From a virus, in the IMG/VR virus record IMGVR_UViG_3300009703_000007, positions 30,121 through 94,120 of that record: a stretch of DNA of 64,000 nucleotides. One strand, 5' to 3'. Below the pieces are notes generated by a model. That model was given only the letters and a program-made list of their open reading frames with translations. It did not search any database and was not told the DNA's origin. This document shows positions 59,276 through 64,000 of the stretch, in pieces. A program made the translations under genes and the position numbers. Positions within the stretch are counted from its first letter, which is position 1; each line of letters opens with the position of its first letter.

Positions 59276-60424
59276 TTACTCAAGTTGAGCTGCGTGTAAT
59301 TCCTTAGCTTCGTTAAGCACTGGAAGAAGTTTATCGCGTTTGGCCGGATTGACCTGGCCCATGTAATTTACCATGCCAACCAAGTGCTGGTGTAGTTGGA
59401 GACCCGAGTCGAATCCTGCTCTACCAGCTTGCGCGTCAAACCCTGTCTTCAGACAGTTGTGAACCAACGCTCTGTACTTCAAGTACTTGGTTCTCGGGAC
59501 GTTAGCATGGGCGTTTACCACCATGCCTAGTACGATCTGACGTCCACCAGATCTTTCTACTTTTGTTTTGTTGTGGTTGACTCTGAACCTGCAACCTCTC
59601 ACTATGTTGTACAGCTTTTGCAGCATCCAGTCAACTACTACACGAGGTATGGCGTGGGACGATGAGATGTCAAGATCATCGCTGTACCTCGTGTATGTAA
59701 GTTTTAGGTCTTTGGGAAATACATACTCTACCCACTCAACATCCCCACGACTTGTCACCATAACTTTGGACCAGTCGTAGTCGTAATTGCTTTGCCAGAC
59801 ACCGTCCTTAGGGAAAACCTGTCGCTTGCCTGGTAGTGTGTCTAGAAAGCTCCGTATTCTGGGATCCAGAGATTGCATAGCCGCTAGATTGCAAACATCT
59901 CCACTTGTAGGAGCCCCCTGTGGAACAGTGCCATCCTTGGTACATATATCAGCCACTACGCGCGACGCCGTGTGACTCATGCCCAGCGTTCTCAGAGCCG
60001 ATGAAACCATAAAGTATGTCGTGGTATCGAAGAACGACTCCAAGTCCATGGATATGATTAGTTTGGATCCGGTGTGCTGGTCAGCTGTGTGCCTACACGA
60101 CCTCCCACTAACGTAGGCCCCCACGTGATCCGGTTTAGGTATTCTGTGTAGTACACGCTTAGTCAGCCTCTTCTGAGCGAACTTCAGTGGACGCGAGGGA
60201 TTCCATACCTGTCGGTACTTCCCGCCCTTCTTAGGGATGCGTATGCTGGTGTACATACCATTCTTAGCCTTACTCAAGTACCATAGAAACTTGGGCGAGA
60301 CGCCCATTGCATTTGCAATAGCGCCTAGGTCGGCGGGTATAGTCGTCAGGTTAACATTGACTGCTGTTACAGCAGCCTCCAAACCTGGAGTATCATTAGA
60401 ATTCGATAATCCTGCTATTTTCAT
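59276..60424 (-). CDS. Retron-like reverse transcriptase
   Basis: The product has 382 residues. RT motifs in order: SIRIPKKGGKYRQVWNPSRP (60-79), a retron X-like AYVSGRSCRHTADQH (103-117), motif A SMDLESFFDTT (125-135), motif B VPQGAPTSGDVCNLA (167-181), motif C YTRYSDDLD (244-252), motif D NHNKTKVER (283-291) and LGMVVNAHANVPR (299-311). The layout fits retron and related RTs, not DGR RTs. An extra stretch of about 45 residues lies between motifs B and C. The start overlaps the preceding gene by 29 bases with no separate ribosome site, so translation is probably coupled. Confidence 0.85.
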   Translation of the reverse strand: MKIAGLSNSNDTPGLEAAVTAVNVNLTTIPADLGAIANAMGVSPKFLWYLSKAKNGMYTSIRIPKKGGKYRQVWNPSRPLKFAQKRLTKRVLHRIPKPDHVGAYVSGRSCRHTADQHTGSKLIISMDLESFFDTTTYFMVSSALRTLGMSHTASRVVADICTKDGTVPQGAPTSGDVCNLAAMQSLDPRIRSFLDTLPGKRQVFPKDGVWQSNYDYDWSKVMVTSRGDVEWVEYVFPKDLKLTYTRYSDDLDISSSHAIPRVVVDWMLQKLYNIVRGCRFRVNHNKTKVERSGGRQIVLGMVVNAHANVPRTKYLKYRALVHNCLKTGFDAQAGRAGFDSGLQLHQHLVGMVNYMGQVNPAKRDKLLPVLNEAKELHAAQLE

Positions 60425-60983
60425 CCTTGTTATTCTGTAGTGTTACTGCCCAATGGGACAGGCATGTCTGATCTAAAAATTCGCACCCATACTTTCCTAT
60501 ACCCCTAAAAAGAATATGTGAGCACCTGTGGCACAGCGACCCTCTATCGTTGCTGAAGTCAGTCGGTTTGCATGCTATAACCAGTGTGTAAGAGGCTCCA
60601 GCAATTTTGGTGGATAGAACGCTTTTCAGTTTACTTTTGGGCCACTCCACGTAGTGTAATTTGTCCTCTTGCTTGGACTTGCTATAGAATTCACGCACGG
60701 GTAATATGATAAACCTACTGAGGCTGAGCATCTGCAGGAATTCTGTAGATACATCCTGCAGCCCAAGCTCTTGTACCACAAGAGTCATGTCACTTTGATC
60801 CACCCCTATGACTATGCTGTTTCTTAGGTAGGTCACAGCTTTCATCTTACTGTCGGCCAGGTACAGCCGCCCGTGGAAGCCTCGTCTAGAGGGCCTCCTA
60901 GAGCTGACTGTCCTGTAACGTACGGATAAAATGCCACTGGCAGTTACATCGAACTGCACTTCTCCGTCTTTAGTTTGTATCAC
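60396..60983 (-). CDS. Unknown protein co-translated with the reverse transcriptase
   Basis: The product has 195 residues. It is mixed alpha/beta and basic in the middle (WPKSKLKSVLSTKIAGASYT). The C-terminal part has clustered Cys/His (CHRCSH ... CEFLDQTCLSHW) that may bind metal. It overlaps the RT by 29 bases and the upstream VWA gene by four bases. The coupling suggests a functional partner of the RT. The family is not recognised. Confidence 0.65.
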   Translation of the reverse strand: MIQTKDGEVQFDVTASGILSVRYRTVSSRRPSRRGFHGRLYLADSKMKAVTYLRNSIVIGVDQSDMTLVVQELGLQDVSTEFLQMLSLSRFIILPVREFYSKSKQEDKLHYVEWPKSKLKSVLSTKIAGASYTLVIACKPTDFSNDRGSLCHRCSHILFRGIGKYGCEFLDQTCLSHWAVTLQNNKDENSRIIEF

Positions 60984-62332
60984 TCGAGGCCCTTCAGTGT
61001 CACGACGGTACCCACGGAGCTGAGATTATACGCGTCTCCGGATCCGTGTTTGGAGATCATCCAAATGAACGGGCACTGCGGCATTATTTCTTTGGCGGGG
61101 CACGGTGCGTACCCGTCAGTGTAGTAGAACGCCAAGTCCGGCTCCAATTCACAGCAACGAATGATGGCGGGGTCGAAGGTAGTTCCTCCTCTACCGTCAA
61201 CATCCACCCACGTTTCATCCGCGGTCACAGTCCACTCTTTAGTTATCCGCGTGTCTGCCTGGATAGCTGTAAGTGTCATTCCTTCCTCCTGCATGAAGAA
61301 CTCTTTAAGCAGTGCGAATGCTTCCTTGAGCTCCTCATTGCTGACCGAGGCTGACGTGTCCATCATGAACACGGCGTGGAACGTCTTGTCCTTGATCTTG
61401 CCGGGAAGGAAGAACGAGGGGTCCATGGACCTGCGCTTGGGGCGCTGTACGGAACGCTGCATCGTCAAGGCGATCTTGGTTCGGATGATGTTCAGCAGGA
61501 ACGCCTGCCACGGCACCCTGTACTTCTGCCTCATCTCTTTAAGACGCTGTTGCAAGTGAGCGGGGATAGTTCCTCGCGACTTCTGGACTGCCTCGGCCGC
61601 AGACTGGATTATCTGATCGGTTTCATCTTCCAGTGCTTGGGCCAACTCGCTCATGTCTTGCGACGCCGTGTTCTGGCCGTCATCCTCTTGAACGTCGCCC
61701 TCTTTGTTTCTAGAGTTATTCTTGCCCCACTCGTTGTGGTTTTCACCCCAAGCAGCGCTAGAGAGTCCATCGCCTTTATCGTTCCCTTCTTCGTCGCCTT
61801 CACCCTCGTCGGGGGTAGGAGGTGGAGGTACAGCTAGAAGCTTGAGGACCTCGAGATATGACTCGAAGTCCGAAGCAGGCATGTTGTCTATGCCATCCTG
61901 CTCTGGCAGAAGCGGTGTGAATTCCGACTCATTGAGCATGTGCTGCACGTAGCCAGACCGTCCGTTTATTTTGCGCATTTGACCGTTAACTGCAAAGTCG
62001 GTGGCCTTGAGACACTGGTCTTTGAGTTCCTTGGGAACGTCGTCCAACTTTTGCACGCCCTCTTCTGCGTACTTCATCATCGTACGTGGGACGTGTTTGT
62101 TCTCCAAGTGCACCATCTCATGGTGCAGAGAGTAGATGAACTCACGTGGGGACAGCTTCTTGATTCCCTCAGGGTTGTAAAGTAGTTCGTAGCTGCCTTC
62201 TGTAACCGTGAGGCCCATAGTAGCAACACTCTTGGAGGCTCTGCGCGGCAGGCATGTGGCCATTGTCGCGTAGAAATCTTTGCCCTCTCGGTCCACAAGT
62301 ACCGCTAGAGCTTCGTCGAATTCGATGTCCAC
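60980..62332 (-). CDS. Zincin-motif plus VWA-like protein (DUF2201 type)
   Basis: The product has 450 residues from the GTG at 62332. Longer reading to 62476 would run through the divergent promoter and the + gene, so it is rejected. A metalloprotease-like motif SLHHEMVHLENKH (HExxH at about 71-75) is followed by a Gly/Asp/Asn-rich linker and a C-terminal VWA-like domain with MMDTSASVSNEE and a GRGGTTFDPA loop. This matches the MoxR-associated putative metallopeptidase/VWA family. No MoxR-type AAA gene lies beside it in this window. Confidence 0.75.
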   Translation of the reverse strand: MDIEFDEALAVLVDREGKDFYATMATCLPRRASKSVATMGLTVTEGSYELLYNPEGIKKLSPREFIYSLHHEMVHLENKHVPRTMMKYAEEGVQKLDDVPKELKDQCLKATDFAVNGQMRKINGRSGYVQHMLNESEFTPLLPEQDGIDNMPASDFESYLEVLKLLAVPPPPTPDEGEGDEEGNDKGDGLSSAAWGENHNEWGKNNSRNKEGDVQEDDGQNTASQDMSELAQALEDETDQIIQSAAEAVQKSRGTIPAHLQQRLKEMRQKYRVPWQAFLLNIIRTKIALTMQRSVQRPKRRSMDPSFFLPGKIKDKTFHAVFMMDTSASVSNEELKEAFALLKEFFMQEEGMTLTAIQADTRITKEWTVTADETWVDVDGRGGTTFDPAIIRCCELEPDLAFYYTDGYAPCPAKEIMPQCPFIWMISKHGSGDAYNLSSVGTVVTLKGLE

Positions 62333-62396
62333 AGTATGACTCGCTTTTTGTAGTATTTTACCTATCCTATACTTCGTAGAGAAGTAGGAGATAGCT
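62333..62396. promoter_or_regulatory. Divergent promoter region
   Basis: On the + strand CCTATCCTATACT (62366-62378) holds TATACT before the ribosome site TAGGAG (62386-62391) of the gene at 62397. On the - strand TAAAAT lies about 22 bases before the GTG at 62332. No -35 hexamers are evident. Confidence 0.45.
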
Positions 62397-63377
62397 ATGG
62401 ATATTATCCGTGATGGAAACCTGAGTCGGTTGTACAGCATGCTCCGGGGTAATCCCGAGGCGACTGAATTTGTCAAGACCGCTGATGTTCTTGGTGATAA
62501 CGACTGGCTTGCTCAGCCAGATACTGCATTTGCAGACTCTCGTAAGAGAGAGTTCCCCATTTTGGATCCCCAGCATACTGCTATCTCCATAATGTACGCG
62601 TCCAAATATGGTGCCTCGAACGAAGTGTGGGAAAGCCTACGTGTGGCAGCAGACGTGTACAACGTTGATGAGAGCTTGTTCACGGTCGTGTCTGAGAAGA
62701 CTGCTTCAGTGAGGTCTGAGCCTGTAGCGTATCTTCTGGAAGACCTTAAGAGGTACCCGATCTATGGGGAGCTCTCCATCAAGCAGGCGGAAGAGTACTT
62801 GTATGAGTACGGTGCCAGCATGCATGACAACGCTAGAGAAGAATTCGGGGACAACCTTGTCAAGGTTGCTGAAGACCTGGGTGTAGAGTTGCGCCCGAAT
62901 ACGCTACGTAGAGCGGGGCGTACTGTTACGGATGTTAAGCTAGCCCGTGATATGATGTTTACCCGGTGCTACTACGCAGCCTCAGGAGAAGCCAGGGATG
63001 CATTTATGAAGATTGCTTCTGTGCTCGAAGGCGAGGAAGAAATAGCGGACTCTCGTACACAGACTGAACTGGTAGACCTTCTTAGAACTCTCGATAAGAG
63101 AGCAGGTCTAAGCTACAGCTCTAAGCTTCCTACTCCTGAGCAAACAGTGTACAACACAACTAAAGTAGCTCGAAGAGGGTGGGCTATGGGACCTTATCAG
63201 CTGACCCCCGAGAAGCTGGCCCGCATAGACACCGATATCCTTGGGGATATAATAGGTGACGACATGGTAGATGCCATGTGTGACCGCGGTGAGTTCAACA
63301 TCCGAGAGGCTTCTGCCCTGCTGGGAACTCTACCGAGAGACATCCAGGACGCAGTTGCTCGAACGTTTAGGCTCTAA
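62397..63377 (+). CDS. Virion-type protein
   Basis: The product has 326 residues, mainly helical. Residues about 38-72 (PDTAFADSRKREFPILDPQH then TAISIMYASKYGAS) follow a pattern seen in head-internal proteins of large phages. K-x-A motifs (FVKTADVLG, NLVKVAEDLG, FMKIASVLEG, KVARRGWAM) are like those of the genes at 2.7-13.8 kb. TAGGAG lies six bases upstream. It starts a new + strand unit near the end of the window. The function is unknown. Confidence 0.65.
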   Translation: MDIIRDGNLSRLYSMLRGNPEATEFVKTADVLGDNDWLAQPDTAFADSRKREFPILDPQHTAISIMYASKYGASNEVWESLRVAADVYNVDESLFTVVSEKTASVRSEPVAYLLEDLKRYPIYGELSIKQAEEYLYEYGASMHDNAREEFGDNLVKVAEDLGVELRPNTLRRAGRTVTDVKLARDMMFTRCYYAASGEARDAFMKIASVLEGEEEIADSRTQTELVDLLRTLDKRAGLSYSSKLPTPEQTVYNTTKVARRGWAMGPYQLTPEKLARIDTDILGDIIGDDMVDAMCDRGEFNIREASALLGTLPRDIQDAVARTFRL

Positions 63378-63994
63378 TGGAGTTGGCCCGCAAACAAGAC
63401 ACGGCGCCGGCATACGAATTGCTGGCTGCCTTGTCCGCGGATATACCTGGTTACGTCGATTGGGAGCCTGAGGCCCTGTTCGAAGAACTAGATGATGGTG
63501 GTGTGTCCACGACTGCGCTGCTGCAAGACAAGCTGATGGCTGCTATTGCAGTGAAGCATACAGATGAATTTTACCTGTCCCCGCAGGTGTTTGAGAATAC
63601 CTGCACTGCCTTTGGTAATGCTGTGGTACTTGTGGACGTAGTACAGGAGCCAGAAGTACGCCACATGGCCTGGGCTATGTACGAAGTCAACAAGTTACGC
63701 GAGGATACAGACAAGTCTCTCAAAGAGCCTACGGAAGAGATAGCCAAGTTTGTAGCAGTTGTACTACATAGAGCTGGACTCGTCGTGGCTCCTGACCTTC
63801 TCAAGTTTGCTCAAGAACATCTGGACGACTTGAACCACAATGCAGCGCTCGCTACCGCAGTACGAAAACAGTGGTCCAAGGTGCAGATGTCCAAATTATC
63901 TTCAGCTTCAGTTGAAGAAGACCCTGTTGGTGTGCAGATATCCAGACTTCTAGAAGTAGCTCTGTATATCAAAGCTAGAAAGACTCCTAGATAA
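63377..63994 (+). CDS. Virion-type protein
   Basis: The product has 205 residues and starts in a TAATG overlap with the preceding gene. It is helical (TALLQDKLMAAIAVKHTDEF, AMYEVNKLREDTDKSLKEP). Its stop lies six bases before the window end, so the unit may continue beyond it. No family was recognised. Confidence 0.65.
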   Translation: MELARKQDTAPAYELLAALSADIPGYVDWEPEALFEELDDGGVSTTALLQDKLMAAIAVKHTDEFYLSPQVFENTCTAFGNAVVLVDVVQEPEVRHMAWAMYEVNKLREDTDKSLKEPTEEIAKFVAVVLHRAGLVVAPDLLKFAQEHLDDLNHNAALATAVRKQWSKVQMSKLSSASVEEDPVGVQISRLLEVALYIKARKTPR

Positions 63995-64000
63995 GCGCGA

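Noticed and set aside
59276-60424. Diversity-generating retroelement
   Set aside because: Motif B is PQGAPTS as in retron-like RTs, and no template/variable repeat pair with adenine-linked differences was seen.
62333-62476. 48-residue N-terminal extension of the zincin/VWA protein
   Set aside because: It covers the divergent promoter and the start of the + gene at 62397, and its sequence is unlike the family.
1-64000. tRNA genes and CRISPR arrays
   Set aside because: I saw no cloverleaf-like segment and no regularly spaced repeats; a scan with dedicated software would be more sensitive than reading.

Overview
The window is a 64 kb segment of a large double-stranded DNA bacteriophage genome with a contractile (myovirus-type) tail. 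Support for this comes from the order of genes: a protease-like head protein, an acidic scaffold-like protein, a major capsid protein, connector-type proteins, a sheath of about 650 residues, a tube, a spike, tail assembly chaperones with a probable -1 frameshift, a 1110-residue tape measure, a hub, gp25-like and J-like baseplate proteins, fibres and a lysis module. No terminase, portal, DNA polymerase or integrase was recognised, so the genome is clearly larger than this window. The host cannot be named. An i-spanin-like protein, TATAAT-like -10 elements and Shine-Dalgarno sites suggest a bacterial, probably Gram-negative, host, and the class II ribonucleotide reductase needs adenosylcobalamin.

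Layout. 0-2.6 kb: small virion-type proteins (+). 2.7-13.8 kb: a run of mostly unrecognised virion-type proteins rich in short K-x-A motifs, including a zinc-finger protease-like protein and a scaffold-like protein. 13.8-18.3 kb: capsid decoration candidate, major capsid protein and connectors. 18.4-34.4 kb: sheath, tube, spike, chaperones, tape measure, hub and a degenerate metallo-beta-lactamase-fold protein. 34.4-35.1 kb: a phage sigma factor, ending at a bidirectional terminator. 35.15-40.0 kb (-): prkA, a DUF444 (yeaH/yhbH) gene and spoVR, a complete bacterial stress/sporulation signalling cassette. 40.1-49.4 kb (+): peptidoglycan hydrolase, baseplate wedge proteins, fibres, holin-like and spanin-like proteins. 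49.4-49.76 kb: an AT-rich gene-free region full of nested inverted repeats. 49.76-57.5 kb (-): M15 endolysin, zinc-ribbon and unknown proteins, a P-loop kinase, thymidylate kinase, intein-containing class II ribonucleotide reductase and a RuvC-like resolvase. 57.6-58.6 kb: one isolated + gene. 58.55-62.3 kb (-): a basic protein, a structured 234 bp segment with a possible 39-residue membrane peptide, a retron-like reverse transcriptase, a coupled protein of unknown function, and a zincin plus VWA protein. 62.4-64 kb (+): two further virion-like proteins.

How it works together. The + strand blocks build and release the particle, and the encoded sigma factor may drive them from -10-only promoters. 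The - strand nucleotide block makes dNTPs and processes DNA. The two most unusual parts are the prkA-DUF444-spoVR cassette, which would import a host phosphorylation pathway into infection, and the reverse transcriptase locus with its co-translated partner and structured flank. All functions are read from sequence motifs and gene order alone; no database search was possible.
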